Source: Flagellimonas oceanensis | GTDB taxonomy: Bacteria > Bacteroidota > Bacteroidia > Flavobacteriales > Flavobacteriaceae | Reading direction: 5' to 3' | Assembly: GCF_003992595.1 (NCBI RefSeq) | Contig: NZ_RZNA01000044.1 | Coordinates: 1-64,000 of the forward strand | DNA length: 64,000 nt | Shown here: in pieces, positions 1 to 9,378 of the stretch | How the letters are laid out: every line of letters begins with the position of its first letter | Position numbering within the stretch: position 1 is the first letter of the stretch | Notes under the pieces: model-generated | Databases searched by the model: none | What the model was told of the DNA's origin: nothing | What the model saw: the letters and a program-made list of their open reading frames with translations, nothing else | Translations under genes and position numbers: made by a program

Positions 1-257
1 GGGAAGTACCGCTCTAAGGTCCTCAGCTGTTCGCTCTTGGGCTTTTGGTCCGCCTTGAAGAGCCTGTGGATCTCCTCCAGGGTCATCTCCGAGACCTCGT
101 AGGGCGTCAGCCTGTAGCACTTGAAGAACTCGATGTACTTGGCCACCGTGTTGCGGGAGATGCCAAGTTCCTTGCTGATCCGTCGCTTGCTGGCCCCCTC
201 GCCGTACAATTTGTAAATCCTTTTTGCCTTTCGCATATCTATCTGTTTGTTCGCCAT
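1..257 (-). CDS. istA: IS21-family transposase IstA, N-terminal part (runs off window)
   Basis: Reading the minus strand from the ATG at 257-255 gives about 85 residues beginning MANKQIDMRKAKRIYKLYGE, with a helix-turn-helix around residues 20-45 (GASKRRISKELGISRNTVAK). This arrangement is typical of the start of IS21 IstA, the DDE transposase that acts with the ATPase IstB. The DDE catalytic part and istB would lie left of position 1. The G+C content is clearly higher than in the flanking genes, consistent with a mobile element. It is transcribed away from the truncated response-regulator gene on its right. Family assignment rests on the N-terminal region only, but the terminal repeats at 312-383 agree with it. 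Confidence 0.85.
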   Translation of the reverse strand, partial: MANKQIDMRKAKRIYKLYGEGASKRRISKELGISRNTVAKYIEFFKCYRLTPYEVSEMTLEEIHRLFKADQKPKSEQLRTLERYF

Positions 258-409
258 GGTCTTTTTTACAAAAGAAACCATCGCAACACTCAAATAGAAT
301 CGATCTTTTTAGTGGCTCACTTTCATCCGCCCCACTATGCTCACTTTGGTCCGCCGCGGGTGGCTCAGTTTAATCCGCCGCAGGTGGTATACTATGCCCG
401 TTTTTTGCA
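258..409 (-). mobile_element. Outer (istA-proximal) end of the IS21-family element
   Basis: Noncoding end of the element between the istA start and the probable boundary with host DNA. Read in the istA direction the proposed outer edge is 5'-TGCAAAAAACGGGCATAG, fitting the 5'-TG...CA-3' termini of IS21 elements. The boundary at about 409 is inferred. Similarity of the neighbouring reading frame to LytTR response regulators resumes immediately after it, at residues NYCRKMD. The other end and the target duplication are outside the window. Confidence 0.6.
312..383. repeat. Three 24-bp tandem repeats at the IS21 end
   Basis: Units 312-335, 336-359 and 360-383 follow each other without gap and share the core gCTCAsTTTnnTCCGCC. 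Multiple short repeats at the termini are a known property of IS21 elements, where the transposase binds them. The exact 24-bp period is directly visible. Confidence 0.8.
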
Positions 410-1098
410 ATTATTGCAGAAAAATGGATATTGTTCAGGTAGTGGGTACCTATACAAATCCTTTGGAAGCGATTTCCATCATCAAGGAAAAACAAATAGA
501 CCTAATCTTTTGTGATATCGAAATGCCCCAGATCAATGGTATTGATTTTATTTCTTCATTGGACAACCATCCGTTATTTATATTCACAACGGCCTATTCA
601 CAATATGCTGTGGATGGTTTTGAGCTCAATGCGATAGACTATTTGGTAAAACCAATCCCATATCATCGCTTTATCAAAGCAGTTTCAAGGGCAAAGGAAG
701 CTATATCCAATAAAACTGTACCTGCCGAAGCGAACACCTATCATAATGTATTTCCATCCAATGGAGATGCAAGTTCTACATCTCAGGGCTTTATTTTTGT
801 TAAGGCTGAATATGAAAGTGTTAAGATCAACCTCGATGATATAGAATACATCCAAGGGTTGAAGGACTATTTAAAAATTCATATCAAGGGGACCAATAAA
901 GCTATTTTGACCTTGATGAGCTTTAAGGAAATGCTCAATAAGCTGCCATCCAATCAATTTTTTCGAGTCCATAAATCATTTGTGGTCAACTTAAGTTGTA
1001 TAAAGTCCGTACAACGAAACAGAATAGTTGTCCACGATGTACGAATTCCCATCGGGGAAAGCTATAGGGCCACCTTTTTTCCCATATTGGGATTGTAG
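409..1098 (+). pseudogene. LytTR-family response regulator, 5'-truncated by the IS21 insertion
   Basis: The frame encodes a receiver domain lacking roughly its first 25 residues (first beta strand, first helix and the acidic Mg-binding pair). It retains the phospho-acceptor strand LIFCDIEMP, the TTAYSQYAVDGF switch region and the AIDYLVKP lysine, followed by a LytTR DNA-binding domain from about nt 790 (FIFVKAEYESVKI, FFRVHKSFVVNL). Alignment with the intact LytTR regulator at 6871-7602 begins at NYCRKMD here versus GYIAKTP there, which places the breakpoint near 409. The frame stays open into the IS end, so translation could start at ATG 337, 394 or 424. The product would still contain a complete LytTR domain. 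I infer it is a broken gene or a signal-independent DNA-binding remnant. Confidence 0.75.
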
Positions 1099-1126
1099 TC
1101 CCCACTCCCTGAATAACATGGTTTAA

Positions 1127-1213
1127 GTTATTGGGTATTGCCGCCATGGTTACATGGATTTGGAATCATCCAAGGAAATCGAGAAAATTCTTGATTTGGT
1201 AGATTCCTTTTAG
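1127..1213 (+). other. Possible gene relic (about 28 codons)
   Basis: An open stretch ending TAG at 1211-1213 reads VIGYCRHGYMDLESSKEIEK and then ILDLVDSF. It looks like the C-terminal end of a helical protein, but it is only 28 codons between stops and I do not recognise it. It could be a remnant left by the rearrangement that brought in the IS element, or chance. The rest of the gap 1099-1278 shows nothing I can name. Confidence 0.15.
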
Positions 1214-1278
1214 GCAAACGTCTATTGGTTCTCCAGCGCCTTCTTCTTTATTGGAATTTTGTTTCAAAATGTATAACA

Positions 1279-2610
1279 ATGAAGATTCAGGCAATAGCGG
1301 TTATTTTCTTTTTGAGCTTTCAAATAAGTGCTCAAGAAATGGACTCCTTGGCCACCAAACAAGTGTGGTCGTTGCAAGATTGTATTTCCTATGCGTTGGA
1401 AAACAGTATAGATGTAAAGCAAGTGGCTTTGGATAAAGATGGGGCAGAAGTGAACCTTACCCAATCCAAATACGCAAAACTCCCAAATTTAAGCAGTAGT
1501 GCATCCCAAAATTTTTCTTGGGGTTCCTCGATCGACCCCATTACCAGTGATTTTGTTTCCCAACAAATAAAATCCACCAATTTAGGGTTGAGCACTTCGG
1601 TAACCCTTTACAATGGAAACCAATTGAACAATGCAGTGAAGCAAAACCGTTTGATGGTGGAGCAAAACGAGTTGTATGTGGAAGAAGCCAAAAACAATAT
1701 CACGCTTAGTATTTTGGAGGCCTACCTTCAAATCTTGTACAACAAGGAAAGTATTGAAGTAGCCCAGAACAACTTGGCCGCATCAGAGCAAGAAGTGGAA
1801 AGAGCCAAAGCCCGTTTGGATGCTGGAACCATTGCCATGATCGATTACACCGATGCCCTTTCCCAAGCAGCTACCAACAAAACCAATCTGATTACTGCGA
1901 AAAACAGCTATGCCCAACAAATTATTGTACTCAAACAATTGTTGGAGTTGGATCCCATGGTCGATTTGGAGATTGAACCTTTGGAAAATCCAATATTGGA
2001 GGGACAATCCGTTCCCAATAAAATGATGGTGTACCAAAATGCCATTGGTAAAATGCCCGAAATAAAAGCATCCGAATTGAATACCACCATCAATGAAAAG
2101 GATCTGGATATCGCTAAAGGAGGTTTTCTTCCCACCTTATCCCTCACTGGAAGTGTTGGTTCGGGCTATACCAGCACCAATGATCTTACATTCACCGATC
2201 AGTTGGATGTAAACTTCAACCAAAGAGTGGGGATGTCCTTTACCGTTCCCATTTTTTCAAGATACCAAAACAAGGCACAGGTAGCAACGGCCAAAATCGG
2301 AATTGAACAATCTAAGCTACAATTGCAGGCCGCTAAAAAAGAACTCTATCAAAAAATAGAGACCGCTTGGCAAAATGCCCAATCAGCACAAGAACAAATT
2401 GAAGCATCCAAAGCAGCCAGTGATGCCGCCGAGGAGTCCTACAAATTGGCACAACGAAAATACGAACTCAATGCGTTGAGCACCACGGATTTGGTTATTA
2501 GCCAAAATACCTTGACCAACGCACAATTGAATTATTTACAAGCAAAATACTTGGGCATACTGTATAACGAACTGCTCGATTTTTACCAAGGAAACGAAAT
2601 AAAACTTTAA
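1279..2610 (+). CDS. TolC-family outer membrane efflux protein
   Basis: A 443-residue protein starting at ATG 1279 with a signal peptide (MKIQAIAVIFFLSFQISAQ). An upstream in-frame start at 1225 would place 18 extra residues before the signal peptide and is rejected. The body has the two long heptad-rich helical halves of TolC proteins, with typical motifs such as LDAGTIAMIDYTDALSQ and YELNALSTTDLVISQ near the ends of each half. It forms the trimeric outer-membrane exit duct. It lies 4 bp before the adaptor gene, followed by the MacB-like ATPase and permease, so the four genes encode a complete tripartite export pump. The substrate cannot be told from sequence. Confidence 0.9.
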   Translation: MKIQAIAVIFFLSFQISAQEMDSLATKQVWSLQDCISYALENSIDVKQVALDKDGAEVNLTQSKYAKLPNLSSSASQNFSWGSSIDPITSDFVSQQIKSTNLGLSTSVTLYNGNQLNNAVKQNRLMVEQNELYVEEAKNNITLSILEAYLQILYNKESIEVAQNNLAASEQEVERAKARLDAGTIAMIDYTDALSQAATNKTNLITAKNSYAQQIIVLKQLLELDPMVDLEIEPLENPILEGQSVPNKMMVYQNAIGKMPEIKASELNTTINEKDLDIAKGGFLPTLSLTGSVGSGYTSTNDLTFTDQLDVNFNQRVGMSFTVPIFSRYQNKAQVATAKIGIEQSKLQLQAAKKELYQKIETAWQNAQSAQEQIEASKAASDAAEESYKLAQRKYELNALSTTDLVISQNTLTNAQLNYLQAKYLGILYNELLDFYQGNEIKL

Positions 2611-2614
2611 CAAG

Positions 2615-3847
2615 ATGAAAAACAAAAAATTTAAATCCATAGCTATAATCGCTGGAGTTATTTTGGTAGCAGTGATAGGGTATAGCATGTTGTCGGGCAA
2701 AGCACAGTCCGGAGTAAAAGCTGAAACCCTTAAGGCCCAAAAAGGTAAAGTAACCACCATGGTCACCGCTACGGGAACTGTTGAACCCTTGAATGAAGTT
2801 GAGGTAGGTACCCAGGTATCAGGGGAAGTGGAAAAAATATATGTGGACTTTAACAGTGAAGTGAAAAAAGGGCAGTTATTGGCCGAATTGGATAAGACCA
2901 ATTTAAAGGCAGCCTTACTTCAGGCACAGGCAACCTATAACAATGCGGTAAACGAAAAGGATTATTACCAAAAGATTTACGACCGTCAGAAAGTACTTTT
3001 TGAAAATAAAGTGATCAGTACGGCAGATTATGATGAAGCCTTGTACAATTTGAACAAATCCAAAAGTACGGTGGTGCAGTCCAGTTCCAACTTGACCGAA
3101 GCCAAGACCAATTTAGGATATGCAGATATTTATTCTCCCATTGATGGAGTAGTGCTTTCCCGCGAAATTGATGAAGGACAGACCGTTGCTGCAAGTTTTG
3201 AGACACCAACATTGTTTACCATCGCTAAAGATTTGAAAAAAATGCAGGTTGAAGCTGATGTGGATGAGGCTGATATAGGTGGTGTTGTGGAAGGACAACG
3301 CGTTGGATTTACTGTTGATGCCTACCAAGGTGAAACATTTATCGGCACTGTAACCCAAGTACGTTTGGACCCAACGGTGGAATCAAACGTTGTAACCTAT
3401 ACCGTGGTTATTGAGGCAGAAAACCCAGAATTGAAATTAAAACCAGGACTTACAGCGACCATTTCCATTTATACCTTGGAGTTGAAAGATGTGTTGACCA
3501 TCGAGGCCAAAGCGGTCAATTTTCAACCCAATATGGATCTGTTGATGAAATATTATGAGCAACAGGATTTGGCCATGACGCCACCATCCGATAGGCCAAA
3601 ACCACCCAGTGATAATGTTACGGTTGTTTGGAGCAAGACTTCATCTGGCATTCAGCCTAAAGAAATCAAATTAGGTGCCAGTGACGGAGTTAATGTGCAA
3701 GTTGTAGAAGGTCTGTCGGAAGGCGATGAATTGGTGTATAGCTTAAAAGAAATAAGTAATGCAGAGGCAGATGAAGAGGCTAGTTCTGGAAGTCCGTTTA
3801 TGCCAAAACCACCAGGACGAAACAACGACAAGAAAAAAGAGAATTAG
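2615..3847 (+). CDS. Periplasmic adaptor (membrane fusion) protein, MacA/HlyD type
   Basis: A 410-residue adaptor with an N-terminal anchor (SIAIIAGVILVAVIGYSML), a biotinyl-lipoyl half-motif TGTVEPLNEVEVGTQVSGEV, a helical hairpin rich in A, Q, N and K at about residues 95-165, the second lipoyl half (LGYADIYSPIDGVVLSREID), and beta-barrel and membrane-proximal domains. This is the standard order for MacA-like adaptors, which bridge the inner-membrane ABC transporter and TolC. The C-terminus carries a Pro-rich, Lys-rich tail (SPFMPKPPGRNNDKKKEN). It is 6 bp before the ATPase gene. Confidence 0.9.
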   Translation: MKNKKFKSIAIIAGVILVAVIGYSMLSGKAQSGVKAETLKAQKGKVTTMVTATGTVEPLNEVEVGTQVSGEVEKIYVDFNSEVKKGQLLAELDKTNLKAALLQAQATYNNAVNEKDYYQKIYDRQKVLFENKVISTADYDEALYNLNKSKSTVVQSSSNLTEAKTNLGYADIYSPIDGVVLSREIDEGQTVAASFETPTLFTIAKDLKKMQVEADVDEADIGGVVEGQRVGFTVDAYQGETFIGTVTQVRLDPTVESNVVTYTVVIEAENPELKLKPGLTATISIYTLELKDVLTIEAKAVNFQPNMDLLMKYYEQQDLAMTPPSDRPKPPSDNVTVVWSKTSSGIQPKEIKLGASDGVNVQVVEGLSEGDELVYSLKEISNAEADEEASSGSPFMPKPPGRNNDKKKEN

Positions 3848-3853
3848 GGTATC

Positions 3854-4600
3854 ATGGCAAAAACAATAATTAAAATAGACGACCTAAAACGGGAATTCCG
3901 AATGGGGGATGAGATTGTACACGCCCTTAAAGGAGTGTCCTTGGATATTCACGAAGGAGAATTTGTGACCATCATGGGGTCCAGTGGGTCGGGAAAAAGT
4001 ACCATGCTCAACATTTTGGGCTGTTTGGATAGCCCATCCTCAGGATCTTATCACATTGACGGCGTGCCTGTGAACAGTTTGAACAGAAACGAACTGGCCA
4101 CCATCCGAAACGAGAAAATTGGATTCATCTTTCAGGCCTACAATCTATTACCAAGGACAACCGCGATTGAAAATGTGGAACTACCCTTAATCTATAATAA
4201 TAAGATTTCTTCCGAAGAAAGACATCGTAGAGCCGTTGCAGCATTGGAAATGGTGGGTTTGGGAGAACGTTTGGATCATACCCCTGCCCAGCTTTCGGGT
4301 GGACAACAGCAAAGGGTAGCCATTGCACGTTCCTTGGTGAACGATCCAGTCATCATATTAGCGGATGAGGCCACAGGAAACTTGGATACCCGAACCTCCT
4401 ATGAAATTATGTCGCTGTTCCAGGAACTGAACAGAAAAGGGAAAACCATCGCTTTTGTGACCCACGAACCCGATATTGCCGAATTCAGTGGAAGGACCGT
4501 GATTTTGAAAGATGGGCATATCATCAAGGATGATATCAATACCGACATTAACGATGCAGCAAGAGAATTGGCAGCATTACCTAAAGAAGACCACGAATGA
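3854..4600 (+). CDS. ABC transporter ATP-binding protein (MacB/LolD type)
   Basis: A 248-residue nucleotide-binding subunit with Walker [10 protein letters not shown] (about residues 42-50), Q-loop [11 protein letters not shown], signature [15 protein letters not shown], Walker [14 protein letters not shown] and the switch histidine in FVTHEPD. The motifs [18 protein letters not shown] and [10 protein letters not shown] are characteristic of the MacB/LolD group that powers mechanotransmission rather than ordinary transport. The stop overlaps the permease start by 4 bp (ATGA), so the two are translationally coupled. In MacB of Proteobacteria the ATPase and permease are fused; here they are separate, which is usual in Bacteroidota. 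Confidence 0.93.
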   Translation: MAKTIIKIDDLKREFRMGDEIVHALKGVSLDIHEGEFVTIMGSSGSGKSTMLNILGCLDSPSSGSYHIDGVPVNSLNRNELATIRNEKIGFIFQAYNLLPRTTAIENVELPLIYNNKISSEERHRRAVAALEMVGLGERLDHTPAQLSGGQQQRVAIARSLVNDPVIILADEATGNLDTRTSYEIMSLFQELNRKGKTIAFVTHEPDIAEFSGRTVILKDGHIIKDDINTDINDAARELAALPKEDHE

Positions 4601-5823
4601 AAACAAGGATATTAAATCTTATCAAAATCGCATTAAAGGCCATTGTCCTGAACAAAATGCGAACACTGCTCACGATGTTGGGTATCATAATCGGTGTGGC
4701 TTCGGTAATTGCCATGCTGGCCATTGGGGAGGGATCTAAACAGAGCATTCGGGACGAAATTTCGAGCATGGGATCCAATATGATCAACATCAGACCAGGT
4801 GCCGATATGCGTGGCGGCGTGCGAATGAATCCTAGTGAAATGCAATCTTTGAAATTAAAAGATTATGAAGCGTTAAAGGAGGAAGCGTCTCTTTTGGCCT
4901 ACGTAACCCCACAAGTGAGCGGTAGTGGCCAATCCATTAATGGAGCCAACAACTGGCCAACTTCCATTTATGGGGTGAATCCAGAATACTTGGATATTAA
5001 GATTTGGGATTTACAAGATGGGAGTATGTTCACCAATGCTGAGGTGCGTTCTGCAGCCAAGGTGGCTGTAATTGGGCAAACCGTTGCTGAAAATCTGTTT
5101 ACCAATGGGGAAGATCCGATTGGAAAAATGATACGATTCAACAGCATTCCATTCAAAATTATTGGGGTGCTTTCTGAAAAGGGGGAGAGTAATTTTGGTC
5201 AAGATCAAGATGATGTGATTTTGGCACCTTACACCACGGTTCAAAAACGTATTTTGGCCATTGACTACATTCAAACCATTGTAGCTTCGGCCATAAGTGA
5301 GGAAGATGCCCAAGGTGCGGTTGACGAAATATCCACTATATTGCGCAAACAACGCGATATAAGTGGTAATGAGGATGATGATTTCAATGTGTTTTCTATG
5401 GATGAATTGATTTCTACATTTAGTTCTACCAGCGAGATGTTGACTGTTTTATTGGTGGCCATCGCTAGTATTTCGTTATTGATCGGTGGTATCGGGATTA
5501 TGAATATTATGTATGTTTCAGTAAAAGAACGTACCCGCGAAATTGGACTCCGTATGTCTGTAGGAGCCAAGGGAGCCGATATATTGTTGCAGTTTTTGAT
5601 CGAGGCGATTTTAATCAGTGTATCAGGGGGAATTATAGGAGTAATATTAGGTTTTAGCGCCACCTTATTTATTAAGGGATTCTTGGGCTGGCCAACTATC
5701 ATAACTTCCTATTCCGTAATTGTATCCTTTGCGGTTTGTGCCGTAACAGGTATCTTTTTTGGATGGTATCCTGCCCGAAAAGCCTCGGCTTTGGACCCGA
5801 TAACTGCATTGAGATACGAATAA
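4597..5823 (+). CDS. ABC transporter permease (MacB/FtsX family)
   Basis: A 408-residue permease with a first membrane helix at about residues 20-42 (LTMLGIIIGVASVIAMLAIG), a large MacB_PCD periplasmic domain with features such as LKDYEALKEEASLLAYVTPQ and AVIGQTVAENLF, and three C-terminal membrane helices in the FtsX domain (from LTVLLVAIASISLLIGGIGI onward). The conserved cytoplasmic loop VKERTREIGLRMSVGAKGAD and the terminal PARKASALDPITALRYE are hallmarks of the family. It is translationally coupled to the preceding ATPase and is the last structural gene before the kinase. Confidence 0.92.
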   Translation: MKTRILNLIKIALKAIVLNKMRTLLTMLGIIIGVASVIAMLAIGEGSKQSIRDEISSMGSNMINIRPGADMRGGVRMNPSEMQSLKLKDYEALKEEASLLAYVTPQVSGSGQSINGANNWPTSIYGVNPEYLDIKIWDLQDGSMFTNAEVRSAAKVAVIGQTVAENLFTNGEDPIGKMIRFNSIPFKIIGVLSEKGESNFGQDQDDVILAPYTTVQKRILAIDYIQTIVASAISEEDAQGAVDEISTILRKQRDISGNEDDDFNVFSMDELISTFSSTSEMLTVLLVAIASISLLIGGIGIMNIMYVSVKERTREIGLRMSVGAKGADILLQFLIEAILISVSGGIIGVILGFSATLFIKGFLGWPTIITSYSVIVSFAVCAVTGIFFGWYPARKASALDPITALRYE

Positions 5824-5835
5824 ACCTTGCTTGGT

Positions 5836-6867
5836 ATGGGAGTATTGAATAACATATGGCGTAAAATTTTCATCCATCTAATGGTATGGGTGGTCTTGTT
5901 TAGTTTCCCATATCTTTTGAGCTACGATACAGATCAGGCATTTAAACATGTAGTGGCCTTTTCTTGGATACCGTTGTTTTTATACATGGTAACCTTTTAT
6001 TTGAACTATGTTTTTTTTGCAGATAAACTTTTCTTTCAAAAAAGAATAATTGTATTTATCGTCATAAATATACTCTTGGTAGTTGTTATGATTGGGTTTC
6101 GGGAATGGTTTACCGAACTTTTTTTTCCGAGACCACAAATGGATGATGGGAAGGGTCCTCCGCGAACCATGGTTTACTATGTGCAGGCGCTGTCATTTTT
6201 GGTTCCGATTGTATGGGCCGTATCCCTGAGGACCATGGAACGTTTGAACAAATCCGAGGCCGAGAAAAAAGAGGCGGCCCACCAACAGCTCAAATCCGAT
6301 CTACAGCATTTGCACTACCAATTGCAGCCCCATTTTTTCTTTAATTCTTTGAACAATATATATGCTTTGGTGGACATCTCACCAGAGGAGGCGAAATCAA
6401 CTATCCACAGCTTGAGCAAGCTTATGCGTTATCTATTGTACGATACCAGAACCGAGGAGGTTCCTTTGAAGATGGAATTGGACTTTATGGAAAAGTATAT
6501 TGAGTTGAGTAAACTCAGACTTACGGAAAAGACCAAGGTGACCTACAACTTCCCCAAATTGGATGATAATATAAAAGTCCCCCCTTTGCTATTTATATCC
6601 TTGATCGAAAATGCGTTTAAACATGGTGTTTCGGCCCAGGAAGAAAGTTGTATCGCTTTTGATATTGCAATGCATGGAGATAGAATTGTTTTTAAGGGAT
6701 GGAATACCGATTTTCCCAAAACACATACAGATCATAGTGGGTCTGGAATCGGATTACGTAACTTACAGGAGCGTTTGGAACTCTTATATCCAAACGAACA
6801 CAGTTTTGATCATGAAATCAGCTCTGGATATTATCATGTTAAGGTTGAAACTCCATTAAAAGGATAA
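5836..6867 (+). CDS. LytS-type sensor histidine kinase
   Basis: A 343-residue kinase. I use ATG 5836; an in-frame TTG at 5827 would add three residues. Four hydrophobic segments lie within the first ~140 residues, followed by a short coiled region (LNKSEAEKKEAAHQQLKSDL) and a His_kinase domain with the phospho-acceptor motif LQPHFFFNSLNNIYAL. The N box is ENAFKHGVS and the G box SGSGIGLRNLQERLELLYP. The gene directly follows the efflux permease and precedes a LytTR regulator by 3 bp, so the pair probably senses envelope conditions and controls the pump operon. It has no recognisable periplasmic sensor domain. Confidence 0.88.
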   Translation: MGVLNNIWRKIFIHLMVWVVLFSFPYLLSYDTDQAFKHVVAFSWIPLFLYMVTFYLNYVFFADKLFFQKRIIVFIVINILLVVVMIGFREWFTELFFPRPQMDDGKGPPRTMVYYVQALSFLVPIVWAVSLRTMERLNKSEAEKKEAAHQQLKSDLQHLHYQLQPHFFFNSLNNIYALVDISPEEAKSTIHSLSKLMRYLLYDTRTEEVPLKMELDFMEKYIELSKLRLTEKTKVTYNFPKLDDNIKVPPLLFISLIENAFKHGVSAQEESCIAFDIAMHGDRIVFKGWNTDFPKTHTDHSGSGIGLRNLQERLELLYPNEHSFDHEISSGYYHVKVETPLKG

Positions 6868-6870
6868 TCC

Positions 6871-7602
6871 ATGGAAAAAAGCAAATTGACCTGTATAGCG
6901 GTGGATGACGAGCCAATGGCACTTAGATTGATTGAGGGTTATATCGCTAAAACCCCGTTCCTTGAACTAAAGAATTCTTTTTCCAATGCTGTGGAAGCAT
7001 TGGAGTTTTTCGATAGCAATCCTGTAAATCTATTGTTCCTTGATATACAAATGCCCGATTTAAGTGGTATGGAACTATCCAAAATTGTCAAGGGGAAAAC
7101 AAATGTTATCTTTACTACGGCCTTTGATAGGTATGCCCTTGAAGGTTTCAAGGTGGATGCGGTGGATTATTTGCTTAAACCGTTCAATTATGGTGAATTC
7201 CTTATAGGGGCACAAAAGGCCTTTGATCGCATACAACCATCCAACACAGAACTGCAAAAGGTTACAGCAAGCTCGGATAAAGATTTTCTATTTGTCAAAT
7301 CAGGATATAAACACTTAAAGTTGGAGTTGAATAAGATACTTTACTTTGAAGGCCTGAAGGATTATGTGAAAATCGTTGTAAAGGATAATCCAAGTCCAAT
7401 TTTAAGTTTAATGACCCTAAAGTCATTGGAAGCCGATTTACCTTCCGATAGGTTTATGAGGGTGAACCGGTCTTTTATTGTAGCCTTGCCTTATATAGAA
7501 GAAGTGGAACGTGGACTTATATTGATCAACAACACGCAGATTACGATTTCTGAACAACACAAAGACAAATTTCTGGCCTATCTGGAGGATAACTCGATTT
7601 GA
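6871..7602 (+). CDS. LytTR-family response regulator
   Basis: A 243-residue regulator: receiver domain with the acidic pair VDDEP near residue 11, phospho-acceptor in LLFLDIQMPDLSG (about D58), TTAFDRYALEGF and the VDYLLKP lysine; then a LytTR DNA-binding domain from about residue 140 (FLFVKSGYKHLKLELNKILY, RFMRVNRSFIVALPYIEEVE). It is partner to the kinase immediately upstream. The truncated regulator at 409-1098 is a close architectural paralogue on the other side of the efflux genes, which suggests the efflux locus once had, or shared, two LytTR regulators. Confidence 0.9.
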   Translation: MEKSKLTCIAVDDEPMALRLIEGYIAKTPFLELKNSFSNAVEALEFFDSNPVNLLFLDIQMPDLSGMELSKIVKGKTNVIFTTAFDRYALEGFKVDAVDYLLKPFNYGEFLIGAQKAFDRIQPSNTELQKVTASSDKDFLFVKSGYKHLKLELNKILYFEGLKDYVKIVVKDNPSPILSLMTLKSLEADLPSDRFMRVNRSFIVALPYIEEVERGLILINNTQITISEQHKDKFLAYLEDNSI

Positions 7603-7729
7603 GATTTTATACTGAAAAAACTAAAAGCATATTTAACTGGATTTAAAAATGGAGTAAACTACTTTGTTTACACATCTTAATAAAGGGATATTTTATTCAT
7701 TGTATTTTTATTTTCCAGAATCTTAATTT

Positions 7730-8293
7730 ATGGAAAAATTTCTAGAACTTTTAAATGAACAGTATCGGCTAGAGAATGAGCAAATAAAAATTTTGTTGAA
7801 TGCATTTGAAAAAGTGGATATTCAAAAAAGTGAATTTTTGTTACTAGCTGGCAATGTGGCCAGAAAAGTGTATTTGGTAGATAAGGGCGTAATTCGGGTT
7901 TTTTCGGATGATGGGAATCAGGAATCCACAAGACGAATTGCATTTGAAAATGAATTCGCAACCAGTTTTGATAGTTTTATAAATCAGACGCCTTCTTCAG
8001 AGAGCATTCAGGCATTGGAAGAGGGTATTTTATACGAACTGTCCTATATCAATGTTAGAAAGTTAAATGAAACTGTACCTGCTTGGCGTGCATTTTACAT
8101 AAATCGCATTGAGCAGGCATTTACCCTACATTATGGTCGTATTGAAGCTTTTCAAAGTATGACGGCCAAAGAACGATATGATGCATTAATTAGTCAAAGA
8201 CCTCAAATGATTGCGAGATTGTCCAATAAAGTGTTGGCCAGTTATCTTGGTATTACCCAAGAAAGTTTAAGTCGCATTAAAAGCAAAGTCTAA
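7730..8293 (+). CDS. Crp/Fnr-family transcriptional regulator
   Basis: A 187-residue protein with a cyclic-nucleotide-binding-like beta barrel at about residues 25-115 (LLLAGNVARKVYLVDKGVIRVFSDDGNQESTRRIAFENEF is the core of it, read in parts) and a short C-terminal helix-turn-helix (VLASYLGITQESLSRIKSKV). The ligand pocket lacks the Arg/Ser cAMP-contact signature of true Crp, as is usual for this Bacteroidota group. It is followed after 71 bp by the amidohydrolase gene on the same strand, so it may regulate that gene; this is an inference from proximity. Confidence 0.85.
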   Translation: MEKFLELLNEQYRLENEQIKILLNAFEKVDIQKSEFLLLAGNVARKVYLVDKGVIRVFSDDGNQESTRRIAFENEFATSFDSFINQTPSSESIQALEEGILYELSYINVRKLNETVPAWRAFYINRIEQAFTLHYGRIEAFQSMTAKERYDALISQRPQMIARLSNKVLASYLGITQESLSRIKSKV

Positions 8294-8364
8294 TGCTTTT
8301 TTATCATTTGTCAATTTTTAAATCAAGACCACCTTATACTTTTGACATTCATTAAATCTTAGAT

Positions 8365-9378
8365 ATGTCAAAAACAAATTATACCCCCTTGATAGATGTC
8401 CACCATCATATCATACCAGATGTATACAGGGAAGGATTGGCCGAAATTGGAATCACACATTCGGGTGGAAAATCCATTGACCCATGGAACGTTGGAATGA
8501 GTCTTGATTTTATGGATTCACTGCACATTGAAACAGCTTTCATGTCAATTTCAGAGCCTGCTCTTCGAGAAGTATATGTTCATTCGCCAGAAAAGGCAAA
8601 AACATTGGCCAGAAAAACCAATGAGTTCATGGCCAGTGCCAAACAACAATATCCTGATCGTTTCGGTGCATTTGCCGTCTTGCCCATGCCAGATGTAGCG
8701 GCAAGTATCGAAGAAGTGAAATATGCTTTGGATGTTCTGAAATTGGACGGTATTGGGCTACTTTCCAACTACGAAGAATCATTTTTAGGGGATTCTTGTT
8801 TTGACGAACTTATGGATGTTCTGCAGCAATATAAGGCCGTGGTTTATGTTCACCCCAGTTCACCTGCAAGCTCAATTAAACGACCTGAGTTTGTCCCCAT
8901 TGATTTCATTACGGAATTTACTTTTAATACCACAAGGGCTGCAACAAACTTAATTTATAGTGCTACCATGGAACGCTGTCCCAATGTGCAGTTCATCTTT
9001 TCACACATGGGTGGGACTTTACCCTATTTACATTCGAGGGTTGAGTTTACTTTTCCAAGAATGGAACATGTACGTGAAGCCATGCCTGTATCCAATAAAG
9101 TCAAAGATCGTTGGGCCATGGTTGAAAAAAGCATTTCATCCTATATAAAGCAGATGTGGTTTGATACCGCATTAAATGTAGATTCCGATGTACTAAGGCT
9201 AACGGATAAAATAGCAAAAGATCATATATTGTTTGGGTCGGATGCATTTTTCGCCCCAAGACCAGTTGTGGACAAATTACTATTAGGGCTTAAAAATAAT
9301 CTTAGTTCTAAGGAATTTAATAAAATGGCCAATCAAAATATTAAAGCGCTTTTTCCAGATCGAAGGTTTACAGTTTAA
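8365..9378 (+). CDS. Amidohydrolase family protein (ACMSD-like)
   Basis: A 337-residue TIM-barrel metal-dependent hydrolase or decarboxylase. It has the N-terminal metal motif DVHHHIIP at residues ~11-18 (an HxH-type site), a Tyr/His strand AVVYVHPSSP, the FSHMGGTLPYL histidine and the catalytic aspartate in LFGSDAFFAPRP. This set matches the amidohydrolase-2 group that includes 2-amino-3-carboxymuconate-6-semialdehyde decarboxylase. The exact substrate is not determinable. No other aromatic-degradation gene is nearby, so the pathway role stays open. No signal peptide, so cytoplasmic. Confidence 0.82.
   Translation: MSKTNYTPLIDVHHHIIPDVYREGLAEIGITHSGGKSIDPWNVGMSLDFMDSLHIETAFMSISEPALREVYVHSPEKAKTLARKTNEFMASAKQQYPDRFGAFAVLPMPDVAASIEEVKYALDVLKLDGIGLLSNYEESFLGDSCFDELMDVLQQYKAVVYVHPSSPASSIKRPEFVPIDFITEFTFNTTRAATNLIYSATMERCPNVQFIFSHMGGTLPYLHSRVEFTFPRMEHVREAMPVSNKVKDRWAMVEKSISSYIKQMWFDTALNVDSDVLRLTDKIAKDHILFGSDAFFAPRPVVDKLLLGLKNNLSSKEFNKMANQNIKALFPDRRFTV

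Noticed and set aside
45..515. Plus-strand open frame of 156 codons
   Set aside because: It is antisense to istA and then crosses the IS end repeats; no protein features. The minus-strand frame encodes a recognisable IstA N-terminus.
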